From contig NZ_AUJQ01000004.1 of the NCBI RefSeq assembly GCF_000424305.1, positions 1 through 64,000 of the forward strand: 64,000 nt of DNA, given 5' to 3'. Source of the stretch: Pseudobutyrivibrio ruminis AD2017 (lineage in GTDB: Bacteria > Bacillota > Clostridia > Lachnospirales > Lachnospiraceae). The position numbers and the translations under genes are program-made. Shown one piece after another: positions 34,139-43,509 of this stretch. How positions within the stretch are numbered: the stretch's first letter is position 1; every line of letters begins with the position of its first letter. The notes under the pieces are model-generated. The model ran no database searches. It saw nothing but the letters and a program-made list of their open reading frames with translations, and was not told where the DNA came from.

Positions 34139-36259
34139 TTATACCTCGAAAATCATATCGCCGTAGCTTGGCATTGGCCAAGATTCCTTGTCTACAATCA
34201 TCTCTAAGGCATCTACAGGAGCACGAAGCTCATCCATAGCCTTTACAACCTCATCATGATAATAGTTAGCCTTTTCACAGCTAGAAGTCTTCATAGCATA
34301 TGCCTTCTCGTTCACCTGCTTGAGATTTACGAGAGCTTCTTTTGCTTCCCTAAGGTAATTAGATACCTTGATTAAAAGCTCCTTCTGAGTGCTTACATCG
34401 GCCTCAGGGCAAGCATCTGATATTGTTCCAATTGAAAGTCCAAGCTCTGTAGCATAGCTGATTACAGCTGGAATAATCTGCTTAGAAGCCATATCTATCA
34501 TTGTACGAGCTTCGATATTAATTGACTTAATATACTGCTCATATTCGATTTCTGCACGAGATTCAAGCTCTACCTTTGAGAATACCTTAAACTTCTCAAA
34601 CATAGAAACTGTAGCATCTGTTGTAAGAGCAGGAATGGCATCAACAAATGAATTAATGCTTGGTAAGCCTCTTCTCTTAGCTTCTTCAATCCATTCATCT
34701 CCGTAGCCGTTTCCATTGAATACGATACGCTGATGGTCTGTAGCAAGCTTCTTAATCATATCGTGAACTGCGCCATCAAAATCCTTAGCTTTCTCAAGCT
34801 CATCACAAGCATCGCAAAGTGCCTCTGCCATGATTGTGTTAAGAACTACATTTGGCTCACCAACAGAATCCTGTGAACCAACCATTCTGAATTCGAATTT
34901 GTTTCCAGTGAAAGCGAATGGTGATGTACGGTTTCTATCTGTAGCATCCTTTCTGAAATCAGGAAGTGTTCTAACACCTGTTTCAAGCTTTTCACCCTTT
35001 TTAGATTTAGTAGCTGTACCAGTAGAAATGAGCTGTGTTAAAACGTCCTGAAGCTGCTCTCCAAGATATACTGAAATAATAACTGGAGGTGCTTCATTTC
35101 CGCCTAATCTTTGGTCGTTACCAACATCTGATGCTGATTCTCTAAGAAGGTCAGCATGTAAATCTACTGCCTTAAGTACAAGGCAAAGGATTAATAAGAA
35201 CTGAATATTTTCGTGTGGTGATTTACCTGGCTCAAAAAGATTGATACCATCATCTGTTACAAGAGACCAGTTATCATGCTTTCCAGAGCCGTTAACACCA
35301 TTAAATGGCTTCTCATGGAGAAGACACTGTAGACCATGACGGTTAGCTACCTTTCTGAGAGTCTCCATAATGATTTGGTTATGGTCAACTGCCACGTTAC
35401 ACTGTGCATAGATAGGTGCGAGCTCGTGCTGAGCTGGTGCTACCTCGTTATGCTGTGTCTTTGATGATACACCAAGCTTCCAAAGCTCAATGTTTACGTC
35501 ACGCATATAGGCCTCAATACGCTCTGGAATAGCACCGAAGTAATGGTCGTCCATCTCCTGTCCCTTAGGAGGCATAGCGCCAAATAAGGTGCGTCCTGTG
35601 TACATCAAATCTTTTCTGGCAAGATACATTTCGCGGTCAATAAGGAAGTATTCCTGTTCTGCACCAACTGAAGGTGTTACACGCTGCGATGTGGTGTTTC
35701 CAAATAATCTAAGTAAACGAATAGCCTGCTCAGATAAAACCTCCATAGAACGAAGTAATGGTGTTTTCTGGTCAAGTGCTTCGCCAGTGTATGAACAGAA
35801 GGCTGTTGGTATGCAAAGTGTGGCACCTGCAGCATCCTGTCTAACAAAGGCAGGGGATGTTGGGTCCCATGCTGTATAGCCTCTAGCCTCAAATGTGGCT
35901 CTAAGACCTCCTGAAGGGAATGAAGAAGCATCTGGTTCACCCTTGATAAGCTCCTTACCAGAAAAGCTCATAAGAACCTTTCCGCTAGGAAGTGGTGCCG
36001 AAATAAATGAATCATGCTTTTCAGCAGTGATTCCTGTAAGTGGCTGGAACCAGTGTGTATAGTGGGTTGCTCCCTTTTCAATAGCCCACTCCTTCATCTC
36101 ATGTGCGATAACATCAGCAGTTTCCAAATCTAACTCTTCTCCCGCAAGAATAGTCTGCTTTAACTTCTGATAAGTCTTCTTTGGGAGACGTTCCTGCATA
36201 ACACTGTCGTTAAAAACATTCTCACCAAAGATGTCTGCCACATTAAAATATTCTTCCAT
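34139..36259 (-). CDS. glnN: Glutamine synthetase type III
   Basis: GlnN makes glutamine from glutamate, ammonia and ATP. The 706-residue form starting at [18 protein letters not shown] matches the long GSIII family rather than GlnA (about 450). Active-site blocks include [10 protein letters not shown] (near 203), [17 protein letters not shown] (near 280) and [11 protein letters not shown] (near 335). The ATG at 36259 is preferred because AAAGGA lies upstream and homologues begin here; an in-frame ATG 21 nt earlier exists. It has its own promoter with an unusual dyad over the -10 element. Confidence 0.95.
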   Translation of the reverse strand: MEEYFNVADIFGENVFNDSVMQERLPKKTYQKLKQTILAGEELDLETADVIAHEMKEWAIEKGATHYTHWFQPLTGITAEKHDSFISAPLPSGKVLMSFSGKELIKGEPDASSFPSGGLRATFEARGYTAWDPTSPAFVRQDAAGATLCIPTAFCSYTGEALDQKTPLLRSMEVLSEQAIRLLRLFGNTTSQRVTPSVGAEQEYFLIDREMYLARKDLMYTGRTLFGAMPPKGQEMDDHYFGAIPERIEAYMRDVNIELWKLGVSSKTQHNEVAPAQHELAPIYAQCNVAVDHNQIIMETLRKVANRHGLQCLLHEKPFNGVNGSGKHDNWSLVTDDGINLFEPGKSPHENIQFLLILCLVLKAVDLHADLLRESASDVGNDQRLGGNEAPPVIISVYLGEQLQDVLTQLISTGTATKSKKGEKLETGVRTLPDFRKDATDRNRTSPFAFTGNKFEFRMVGSQDSVGEPNVVLNTIMAEALCDACDELEKAKDFDGAVHDMIKKLATDHQRIVFNGNGYGDEWIEEAKRRGLPSINSFVDAIPALTTDATVSMFEKFKVFSKVELESRAEIEYEQYIKSINIEARTMIDMASKQIIPAVISYATELGLSIGTISDACPEADVSTQKELLIKVSNYLREAKEALVNLKQVNEKAYAMKTSSCEKANYYHDEVVKAMDELRAPVDALEMIVDKESWPMPSYGDMIFEV

Positions 36260-36292
36260 GTATAAAGTATCCTTTCCCATAACATATATAAA

Positions 36293-36337
36293 GAAAGACA
36301 ATCAGCACAATATACCGATTGTCTTTCCATAGTTCAA
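36293..36337 (-). promoter_or_regulatory. glnN promoter with an 11-bp inverted repeat around the -10
   Basis: Minus strand -35 TTGAAC (36332-36337), 17-nt spacer, -10 TATATT (36309-36314). Perfect arms GAAAGACAATC (36317-36327 on the minus strand) and GATTGTCTTTC (36293-36303) flank the -10. The same arms followed by TTTAT could also fold as the fba terminator. Operator and terminator readings are both possible. Confidence 0.6.
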
Positions 36338-36361
36338 CTAAAAGCTAAACCGGTAAAAGGT

Positions 36362-37225
36362 TTAAGCCTTTCCAACTGAACCAAAAAGTTCCATCTTTTC
36401 TTTAACTGTAGCCTTGATAGCTTCTGTACCAGGAGCAAGAAGCTTACGTGGATCAAATCCCTTACCTTCAAGATCCTTACCTGCTTCGATGTACTTACGT
36501 GTTGCATCAGCAAATGAAAGCTGGCACTCTGTATTAACGTTGATCTTAGAAACACCAAGCTCGATAGCTTTCTTGATCATATCAGCTGGGATACCTGTAC
36601 CACCGTGAAGTACGAGTGGCATAGCACCTGTCTTCTGCTGGATAGCATCAAGTGTCTCAAATGAAAGTCCCTGCCAGTTTGCTGGATACTTTCCGTGGAT
36701 GTTACCGATACCAGCTGCAAGCATATCAACACCAAGATCAGCGATTGTCTTGCACTCGTTAGGATCAGCACATTCGCCCATACCTACAACGCCATCTTCT
36801 TCACCACCGATTGAACCAACTTCGCACTCGATTGAAAGGCCAAGTCCGTGAGCTACGTTAACAAGCTCTGTAGACTTTGCAAGGTTCTCCTCGAATGGAT
36901 AGTGTGAACCATCAAACATGATAGATGTGAAACCAGCCTTAATGCACTTGTAGCATCCTTCGTATGTACCATGATCAAGGTGAAGTGCTACAGGAACTGT
37001 AATTCCGAGCTCCTCGTCCATAGCGCGAACCATAGCTGCAACTGTACCGAAGCCTGTCATGTACTTACCAGCACCCTCAGATACACCAAGGATTACAGGT
37101 GAGTTAAGCTCCTGAGCTGTAAGAAGAATGGCCTTTGTCCACTCAAGGTTGTTAATGTTAAACTGGCCTACTGCATAGTGGCCTGCTTTTGCTTTATCAA
37201 GCATTTCTTTTGCAGAAACTAACAT
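36362..37225 (-). CDS. fba: Class II fructose-bisphosphate aldolase
   Basis: A 287-residue zinc-dependent aldolase of glycolysis and gluconeogenesis. Zinc and substrate residues are in LHLDHGTYEGCYKCIKAG (near 82-99), MFDGSHYPFEEN (near 104), LHGGTGIP (near 208) and SKINVNTE (near 228). It is preceded by a promoter overlapping the dagK stop codon and followed by a hairpin shared with the glnN promoter. The codon choice is noticeably more selective than its neighbours, as expected for an abundant protein. Confidence 0.96.
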   Translation of the reverse strand: MLVSAKEMLDKAKAGHYAVGQFNINNLEWTKAILLTAQELNSPVILGVSEGAGKYMTGFGTVAAMVRAMDEELGITVPVALHLDHGTYEGCYKCIKAGFTSIMFDGSHYPFEENLAKSTELVNVAHGLGLSIECEVGSIGGEEDGVVGMGECADPNECKTIADLGVDMLAAGIGNIHGKYPANWQGLSFETLDAIQQKTGAMPLVLHGGTGIPADMIKKAIELGVSKINVNTECQLSFADATRKYIEAGKDLEGKGFDPRKLLAPGTEAIKATVKEKMELFGSVGKA

Positions 37226-37283
37226 AAATTATTCCTCCATATATGCGTTTTTGGATTCTTAAATAGAACCCTATCTAACGGAA

Positions 37284-37312
37284 ATTTTAACATAATGGAA
37301 ATTTCTATTCAA
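37284..37312 (-). promoter_or_regulatory. Promoter of fba
   Basis: Minus strand -35 TTGAAT (37307-37312), 17-nt spacer, -10 TAAAAT (37284-37289). The -35 overlaps the stop codon of the upstream lipid kinase gene. The leader to fba is about 50 nt. Confidence 0.68.
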
Positions 37313-38198
37313 TAGCTATTTCCAATGCACCTTTTTCATCTACGACGGAAACCACCTTATGATTTCCTCCAAATTCACCATCTAAAGTCCATGGAACCTC
37401 TTCACTACATGTGAAACGAATTGATGAGGTTTGGAAAGAATATACCATATCTGAATCTGGGATAATTCCTGTCATGAAACCTATTATTTCATTAAGCTCC
37501 ATTGGGTTACGTGGCATTTTGATAAGAGTAGCTTCAAATACTCCATCATTTAAGCCTATATCACCTCTTATGATTCCCTGGAAACCGCCAACTGATTTAG
37601 AGTTAGTAATCATTCCATAGATGAATTCATCGTATACAACATTTCCATCATATTCCACCTGCATTCTAAATGATGGAATATCTCTAAGCTGTTTAGCGCC
37701 TTCGATAATGTACGCTGCGTGTCCTAGAACATTTTTCATATCCTGCGGTGTGGCATATGAAACTTCTGTAAAAATACCAAATGCAGCTACATAAACAAAT
37801 GAATCCGAATTAAAGTTACCTATGTCACATGGGAATAGATTATCGGATACACTGATACGCGCTGCATTCAACATATTCTTATCTATGCCAAGAGAATTTC
37901 CGAAATCGTTTGTAGAGCCTGCTGGAATGTAGCCAATAGGCTTTCTTTCAGCTACTGGTAGCTGCATCATTCCTGTGACAACCTCATCCAAGGTGCCATC
38001 TCCTCCAGAGCAAACGATTCTATCAAATTCCTTAGCTCTTTCAATTGTCTGTTTGGTGGCATCTGAACCAGCCTGTGTAATATGCACACTAACCTGGTAG
38101 CCAGCCTTAATCATAATGTCTAGGATGTCAGCAAGATGCTCCTTTATTTGCCCCTTACCAGAACGGGGATTTACTATAAATAATAATCTCTTTGACAT
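37305..38198 (-). CDS. Diacylglycerol kinase family lipid kinase
   Basis: A 297-residue member of the YegS/DgkB/LCB5 lipid kinase family. The nucleotide loop FIVNPRSGKGQIKE (7-20) and catalytic SGGDGTLDEVVTGMM (near 63-77) are intact, with GYIPAGSTNDFGNSLGI near 89. DgkB-type enzymes recycle diacylglycerol produced during lipoteichoic acid synthesis; the lipid used here is not known. It ends the ftsH-to-crh run, 17 nt after the HPr-like gene. Confidence 0.9.
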   Translation of the reverse strand: MSKRLLFIVNPRSGKGQIKEHLADILDIMIKAGYQVSVHITQAGSDATKQTIERAKEFDRIVCSGGDGTLDEVVTGMMQLPVAERKPIGYIPAGSTNDFGNSLGIDKNMLNAARISVSDNLFPCDIGNFNSDSFVYVAAFGIFTEVSYATPQDMKNVLGHAAYIIEGAKQLRDIPSFRMQVEYDGNVVYDEFIYGMITNSKSVGGFQGIIRGDIGLNDGVFEATLIKMPRNPMELNEIIGFMTGIIPDSDMVYSFQTSSIRFTCSEEVPWTLDGEFGGNHKVVSVVDEKGALEIAIE

Positions 38199-38214
38199 AT
38201 AATCCTCTTTAAAT

Positions 38215-38463
38215 TTATTTTGTAAGGAAATCAGAAAGTTCAGCTACTGCCTTTTCTTCATCATCACCACTTGCATCTATAACTACTGTCTGTCCTGAAG
38301 CTAGTACCAAACTCATCATTCCCATAATACTCTTAGCATTTACCTTCTTTTCATCCATCTCAAAATAGATTGAACTTGCAAACTGGTTTGCCAACTGTAC
38401 TAGATGAGCAATAGGTGTGGCTTCCATTGAATTTGACATCTGAATTGTAACTTCTTTTTGCAT
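38215..38463 (-). CDS. Crh-like HPr protein lacking the phosphocarrier histidine
   Basis: An 82-residue HPr-fold protein. HPr normally has GLHxRP with His15 as the PTS phosphorylation site; here the aligned segment is SMEATP, so His is replaced by Glu14 and the following Arg by Thr16. The regulatory serine is kept as Ser45 in AKSIMGMM. It therefore cannot act as a PTS carrier but could be phosphorylated by HprK, like Bacillus Crh (Gln15). Location after whiA matches the Bacillus crh locus, and hprK is in the same run. Glu could mimic phospho-His, which is speculation. Confidence 0.87.
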   Translation of the reverse strand: MQKEVTIQMSNSMEATPIAHLVQLANQFASSIYFEMDEKKVNAKSIMGMMSLVLASGQTVVIDASGDDEEKAVAELSDFLTK

Positions 38464-38498
38464 GACGTCCTCCTGAAAAACTAAAAACCTTAGCTGAC

Positions 38499-39344
38499 TT
38501 ATCTGTATTCTTCTGCTATTTTAGCCAGCTTTTTCAATCGATGATTTACTCCCGATTTACCAATAGGTGGATCCAAATACTGTCCTAATGAACCTAGCGG
38601 TGTATCTGGATATTCTAATCTGACTGCTGCAATTTCCTGAAGCTGAACAGGTAGATTCTCAAGGCCTAATCTTTGGTCTATAAGATTAATATCTTCTATC
38701 TGTCTGACAGCTGTACTAACAGTCTTACCTATATTGGCAGTCTCGCAATTTACTTTGCGATTTATTGTGCCTCGCACTTCCTTAACTACACGAATGTTTT
38801 CAAGCTCCATAACTGAATGAGCTGCTTCCATCACTCTAAGGATTTCTACGATTTGAGCGCCTTCTTTAATGTATACAACGTATTTGCCGTTTCGTTCGAC
38901 ATGTTTCGCATCTACATCAAAAGCGTTCATCGCATAAACCAACTGAATGGCCTGTGATTCTTCTGAGCAAACGATTTCGAAATGATATCCCTTGTTAGGG
39001 TCAGATATCGAACCTGCTGCTAAGAATGCGCCTCTAATAAATGAACGTTTACAGCATGGCTGCTGAATTATTAAATCGTTCACTTTAGAGCTGTCTTCAT
39101 CTAGCTTAATCATTTTTATAGTCTCTAAATAAACAGCTTCAGTAAGTGCTGTGACATCTTTTCCTATATTACGTGTTTTATTTAATAAAGTAAAGACTTT
39201 TCTTTGTAATGCATCATCCGAAATACTTTTGTGTATATTTACGCCATGCATTAGAAAAATCCCAGCAAGCTCAGCAATAATGCAATGTCTGCTCTTTGGG
39301 ATTATCGAAAAAAGCTCTTCTTTTACGTCTTTTGAAAACGACAA
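38499..39344 (-). CDS. whiA: DNA-binding protein WhiA
   Basis: A 281-residue WhiA protein, combining an N-terminal LAGLIDADG-like fold (RSFIRGAFLAAGSISDPNKGYHFEI near 98-122) with a C-terminal helix-turn-helix (RLEYPDTPLGSLGQYL-type segment near 242-260, GVNHRLKKLAKIA). WhiA is tied to cell division and chromosome organisation in Gram-positive bacteria. It starts directly after the rapZ stop (adjacent bases), leaving no room for the yvcK gene usually found between them. Confidence 0.94.
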   Translation of the reverse strand: MSFSKDVKEELFSIIPKSRHCIIAELAGIFLMHGVNIHKSISDDALQRKVFTLLNKTRNIGKDVTALTEAVYLETIKMIKLDEDSSKVNDLIIQQPCCKRSFIRGAFLAAGSISDPNKGYHFEIVCSEESQAIQLVYAMNAFDVDAKHVERNGKYVVYIKEGAQIVEILRVMEAAHSVMELENIRVVKEVRGTINRKVNCETANIGKTVSTAVRQIEDINLIDQRLGLENLPVQLQEIAAVRLEYPDTPLGSLGQYLDPPIGKSGVNHRLKKLAKIAEEYR

Positions 39345-40217
39345 TTACTTTCCTCTCAAGGCATCTTTTCCTATATCACGATGCTCTATTTTAAGTCCAT
39401 AGGACTCGTCACCATTAAGTGCATTAAATATTTCATCAGCTAAGCAAACACTTCTGTGTTTACCGCCAGTGCATCCCACTGCAATGACAAGCTGATTCTT
39501 TCCTTCTTTTATATAATTAGGAATCAAAAACTTGATTAAATCTGTAGTCTTTTCAAGGAAGGTCTGGGCCTCGTCGTATTTTAATACGAAATCCTTGATA
39601 GGCTGATCATTTCCTGTAAAAGGTCTAAGGTCTGTATCATAGTATGGATTTGGAAGGAATCTTACATCAAATACAAGATCCGCATCCTCTGGAATTCCAT
39701 ATTTGAAACCAAAGGAAATGATTGTAATAAATAAGCTTTTATAGTCTACATCATCAACAAATATTTTTTCAAGCTCAGCCTTAAGCTCTCTTGTTAGAAG
39801 ATGTGTTGTGTCAATAACGTAATCTGCTTCATCACGCAAGAAGCCGATTGATTCTCTTTCTTTTACAATACCTGCAGCAATTCTTTCTCTTCCTGAAAGA
39901 GGGTGATTTCGTCTTGTTTCTTTGTATCGTTTTATAAGAACATCATCCTCAGCATCAAGGAAAAGTATAGAAAATAGCTTCTTATCGTTATCTAGCTCCT
40001 GCAGAATGTCCGGCAACAGCTTCATAGCCCTGCCGTTACGAACATCAATACCAACTACAATTTTCTCGTCAAATGCGCCGTTTTCTGCCAATTCCACTAC
40101 GCTCTTAAGTAATTGTATAGGCAAATTATCCACACAGTAATATCCCATATCTTCAAGCATTTTAAACGCAGTATTTTTTCCTGCTCCTGACATTCCTGTG
40201 AGAATTAGTAACTTCAA
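39345..40217 (-). CDS. rapZ: RNase adapter / nucleotide-binding protein RapZ
   Basis: A 290-residue RapZ (YvcJ) P-loop protein. The Walker A is GMSGAGKNTAFKML (8-21), with Asn where Ser is more usual. The C-terminal domain carries VAVGCTGGKHRSVCLADEIF (near 251), the conserved GCTGGxHRSV motif. In E. coli RapZ steers RNase E cleavage of a small RNA; in Bacillus YvcJ affects competence. It overlaps murB by 4 nt and abuts whiA. Confidence 0.94.
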   Translation of the reverse strand: MKLLILTGMSGAGKNTAFKMLEDMGYYCVDNLPIQLLKSVVELAENGAFDEKIVVGIDVRNGRAMKLLPDILQELDNDKKLFSILFLDAEDDVLIKRYKETRRNHPLSGRERIAAGIVKERESIGFLRDEADYVIDTTHLLTRELKAELEKIFVDDVDYKSLFITIISFGFKYGIPEDADLVFDVRFLPNPYYDTDLRPFTGNDQPIKDFVLKYDEAQTFLEKTTDLIKFLIPNYIKEGKNQLVIAVGCTGGKHRSVCLADEIFNALNGDESYGLKIEHRDIGKDALRGK

Positions 40218-41140
40218 TTGATGTCCCTCCCTATAATTCTGACTTCCGGAGTAAGATGAACTCCAAACATTTCAAAAACAATATCGTCTACGTCGTGCAT
40301 GAGCTTAAGCACATCTGCCGCTGTTGCTTTGTCCTTGTTAATAACAAATCCGCAATGCTTTTCAGATACTTGTGCTCCGCCTACACTATAGCCTCTAAGG
40401 CCCGCATCGTCAATAAGCTTTCCGGCAAAATATCCCTCTGGTCTTTTGAATGTAGAACCAGCGCTAGGATAATTAAGTGGCTGCTTTGCAGTACGCTGTG
40501 CTCTGATGTCGTCAATCTTTGCCTTGATTTCGGATTTATCTCCTGGCTGAAGCTTGATTACCGCTGAAAGCACATAGCCGCCTTTTTCCATAAGTGAAGA
40601 ATGACGATAAGAAAGCTCAAGCTCCTCAGGTGTCATTGTCTTCTGTTCAAAATTCTCTGTTAAAACTAAAACAGATTCTAATACATCCTTCATTTCCCCG
40701 CCATAGGCGCCTGCATTCATATAGACTGCTCCGCCTATAGTACCTGGGATTCCAGACGCAAATTCAAGGCCTGTAAGCCCGTTATCAGCTGCTGTATTTG
40801 CAACAGTTGACAACATAGCTCCAGCCTCAACAATCATTTTTTCACCATCTATAGTAATACCTGCTGATTTCTTTCCAAGAGATATTACTACACCTTCTAT
40901 TCCCTTATCAGATACTAACAGGTTGCTACCATTACCAATCATAGTAAAAGGCACATCCTGTTCTTTAAGGAACTGAATAAGCGAAATGATAGAAGGATAA
41001 TCAGGTTCAACATAAATATCCGCAGGGCCACCTATTCTAAAAGTGGTGTGGCCCTTCATTGGTTCCTCTGTAAGAATTAACGCATCCTTAAATTGCTCAT
41101 TTAAAGCTTCTGCAAGCTTTTGATATTTATCATTAAGCAT
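40214..41140 (-). CDS. murB: UDP-N-acetylenolpyruvoylglucosamine reductase
   Basis: MurB reduces UDP-GlcNAc-enolpyruvate to UDP-MurNAc with NADPH and FAD. The 308 residues are of the type IIb form. FAD-binding TTFRIGGPADIYVEP (29-43) and GNGSNLLVSD (near 67) are present, followed by FASGIPGTIGGAVYMNAGAYGGEM (near 126) and the catalytic Ser in PSAGSTFKRPEG (near 226) and Glu in the C-terminal TPEVRIIG. It overlaps M18 peptidase (8 nt) and rapZ (4 nt). Confidence 0.96.
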   Translation of the reverse strand: MLNDKYQKLAEALNEQFKDALILTEEPMKGHTTFRIGGPADIYVEPDYPSIISLIQFLKEQDVPFTMIGNGSNLLVSDKGIEGVVISLGKKSAGITIDGEKMIVEAGAMLSTVANTAADNGLTGLEFASGIPGTIGGAVYMNAGAYGGEMKDVLESVLVLTENFEQKTMTPEELELSYRHSSLMEKGGYVLSAVIKLQPGDKSEIKAKIDDIRAQRTAKQPLNYPSAGSTFKRPEGYFAGKLIDDAGLRGYSVGGAQVSEKHCGFVINKDKATAADVLKLMHDVDDIVFEMFGVHLTPEVRIIGRDIN

Positions 41141-42530
41141 ACTTAATAAACGCCTCGTATCCTAATAGTGCTTCGTATAAATCAACCTTTGAAATGATTT
41201 CACATGGTGCATGCATTGAAAGAACTGCTACACCTGAGTCAATAACCTGCATGTTATAGTTACCCATGATGTAAGCGATTGTTCCGCCGCCACCCTGGTC
41301 TACCTTACCAAGTTCTGCTGTCTGCCAGCAAACGCTATCCTTATCCATGATAGCACGAACCTCTCCAACGTACTCTGCTGAAGCATCGTTAGAACCGCTC
41401 TTTCCTCTAGCGCCTGTGTATTTGTTAAATACAAGACCACGTCCAAGATAAGCTGCATTGTTCTTTTCAAATGCTGAAGCATAGTTTGGATCAAGTGCTG
41501 CAGAAACATCTGATGAAAGAACCTTTGAGTTTGTAAGAGCACGGCGAACCTTAAGCTCTGAATAATCTCCTACACAATTGTAAAGTTCAGCTAAAGTGTT
41601 CTCGAAGAACTTGGACTGCATACCTGTTGCACCAACTGAGCCGATTTCTTCCTTATCTACAAGAAGAGCACATGCTGTTCTTGTAAGTGTCTTTGTTGTG
41701 TTAACAAGTGCCATGAATGAAGGGTATGCACATACTCTATCGTCATGACCATAGCCTAAAATCATAGAACGGTCAAAACCAAAGTCACGAGCAGGACCTG
41801 CTGGAACTACTTCGATTTCTGCTGAAATGAAATCCTCTTCCTCGATATCGTACTTATCCTTGAGGAGCTTAAGAATGTTCTTCTTAACAGATTCCTTTTC
41901 CTTCTCGCCCTTTTTATCGAAGCCTGGGATGCTTCCTACGATTACGTTAAGGTCTTCACCTTCAACAACCTTAGCACCCTTTTTATCCATCTGGTCAGCT
42001 GCAAGGTGGATAAGAAGATCTGAAATACCAAATACTGGATCTGACTCGTCTTCACCAACGTTTACCTTTACAACTTCACCTGTTTTCTTTACAAGAACAC
42101 CATGGAGTGCAAGTGGAATAGTAACCCACTGATACTTCTTAATTCCACCATAGTAATGTGTATCAAGAAGTGCCATATCTGTATCTTCATAGAGTGGATT
42201 CTGCTTTAAGTCCATTCTTGGGCTATCGATATGTGCACCAAGGATGTTTAAACCGTTTTCAAGTGGCTCAGAACCAATGTTGAACATAGCAAGCATCTTG
42301 CCCTTATTAGCAGCGAATACTTTATCACCAGCCTTAAGCTTTGTGCCGTTAGCGATTACATCGTTTAAATCTAAATAACCAGCCTTCTTAGCCTTTTCAA
42401 CGAAGAAATCAACACATTCTCTTTCAGTCTTACACTGAGAAAGGAACTGTCTGTATTCCTCACCAAATTTCATAACCTTTTTTACATCTTTTTCAGATGT
42501 ATACTTACTCCATGCGTTTTTGCGTTCCAT
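41133..42530 (-). CDS. M18 family aminopeptidase
   Basis: A 465-residue cytoplasmic zinc aminopeptidase of family M18. Metal-binding and catalytic blocks are ILGAHIDSPRMDL (near 93, first His/Asp), VDKEEIGSVGATGMQ (near 292, Glu pair), and LSMHAPCEIIS (near 437, final His). M18 enzymes remove N-terminal acidic or hydrophobic residues from peptides. The gene sits between hprK and murB with an 8-nt overlap into murB. This position inside a regulatory and cell-wall run does not suggest a special role. Confidence 0.92.
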   Translation of the reverse strand: MERKNAWSKYTSEKDVKKVMKFGEEYRQFLSQCKTERECVDFFVEKAKKAGYLDLNDVIANGTKLKAGDKVFAANKGKMLAMFNIGSEPLENGLNILGAHIDSPRMDLKQNPLYEDTDMALLDTHYYGGIKKYQWVTIPLALHGVLVKKTGEVVKVNVGEDESDPVFGISDLLIHLAADQMDKKGAKVVEGEDLNVIVGSIPGFDKKGEKEKESVKKNILKLLKDKYDIEEEDFISAEIEVVPAGPARDFGFDRSMILGYGHDDRVCAYPSFMALVNTTKTLTRTACALLVDKEEIGSVGATGMQSKFFENTLAELYNCVGDYSELKVRRALTNSKVLSSDVSAALDPNYASAFEKNNAAYLGRGLVFNKYTGARGKSGSNDASAEYVGEVRAIMDKDSVCWQTAELGKVDQGGGGTIAYIMGNYNMQVIDSGVAVLSMHAPCEIISKVDLYEALLGYEAFIKYA

Positions 42531-42548
42531 AAATCTAAAACTCTCCTG

Positions 42549-43478
42549 TTAACCATTAATATTATTTTGAACTCGTCTATATAGCTCCTCTGCGGCGTTA
42601 TATCCCATCTTCTTTTGACGATGGTTAACTGCTGCAGCCTCACAAATAATAGCGAGATTTCTACCTGGTCTGATTGGAAGTGAGTGACATGTAACATCAA
42701 TTCCTAAGATATTCATGTATTCATCTGTCATTCCAAGACGGTCGTATTCCTTTTCCTTTGACCAATCCTCAAGCTTGATAACTAAATCGATACGCTGCTC
42801 ATCCTTAACAGCCTCAACACCATAAAGAGATTTAACATCGATGATACCGATTCCTCTAAGCTCAATTAAGTACTGAGTGATTGAAGGTGCGCGTCCGTAT
42901 AATCTTTCGTTATTAGGACGACGGATTTCAACTACATCATCAGATACAAGTCTGTGTCCTCTTCTAATAAGTTCAAGTGCTGCCTCTGACTTACCAATTC
43001 CTGATTCACCTGTAATAAGAAGACCTTCACCATAAACATCAACAAGTACACCGTGGATTGTAGTGTATGGTGCAAAATCCATGTTAAGTGAATAGATAAG
43101 TGCTGACATGAATTCTGATGTAGCACGATCTGTACCAAGTACAGGAATCTTTGCCTTATTGGCCTCCTCCAAAATTACATCCTCTGGCTTTTCATCTCTA
43201 CAATAAATAACACAAGGGATGTCATATGAAAAAAGCTTTGCGAAGCTTTCTGCCTTTTCTTTATCACTCTTCTTTGCTAAATATGCTGTTTCTACGTTTC
43301 CGATTACCTGGATACGACTTGGCTCGAAATGCTCGTAAAAACCGTGAAGCTGAAGAGCTGGTCTGTTGACATCAGCGACTGTGACCTGTGAATCCTCAAG
43401 ATTTAAATCTGGTGTATAGTTTTTAAGATTAAATCTTTCCTTAACTGTAGCTACAGTAACAAATTTGTTAGTTGCCAT
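42549..43478 (-). CDS. hprK: HPr kinase/phosphorylase
   Basis: A 309-residue bifunctional enzyme that phosphorylates and dephosphorylates HPr and Crh on the regulatory serine in response to glycolytic intermediates. The Walker A is GESGIGKSEAALELI (near 153-167), and the family signature LIELRGIGIIDVKSLYG (near 201-217) is present. The SDDVVEI segment follows. A Crh-like protein that still has this serine is encoded 4 kb downstream in the same gene run. Confidence 0.96.
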   Translation of the reverse strand: MATNKFVTVATVKERFNLKNYTPDLNLEDSQVTVADVNRPALQLHGFYEHFEPSRIQVIGNVETAYLAKKSDKEKAESFAKLFSYDIPCVIYCRDEKPEDVILEEANKAKIPVLGTDRATSEFMSALIYSLNMDFAPYTTIHGVLVDVYGEGLLITGESGIGKSEAALELIRRGHRLVSDDVVEIRRPNNERLYGRAPSITQYLIELRGIGIIDVKSLYGVEAVKDEQRIDLVIKLEDWSKEKEYDRLGMTDEYMNILGIDVTCHSLPIRPGRNLAIICEAAAVNHRQKKMGYNAAEELYRRVQNNING

Positions 43479-43509
43479 AAAAACCTCCGATCAGTATTGA
43501 AATCTTTAA

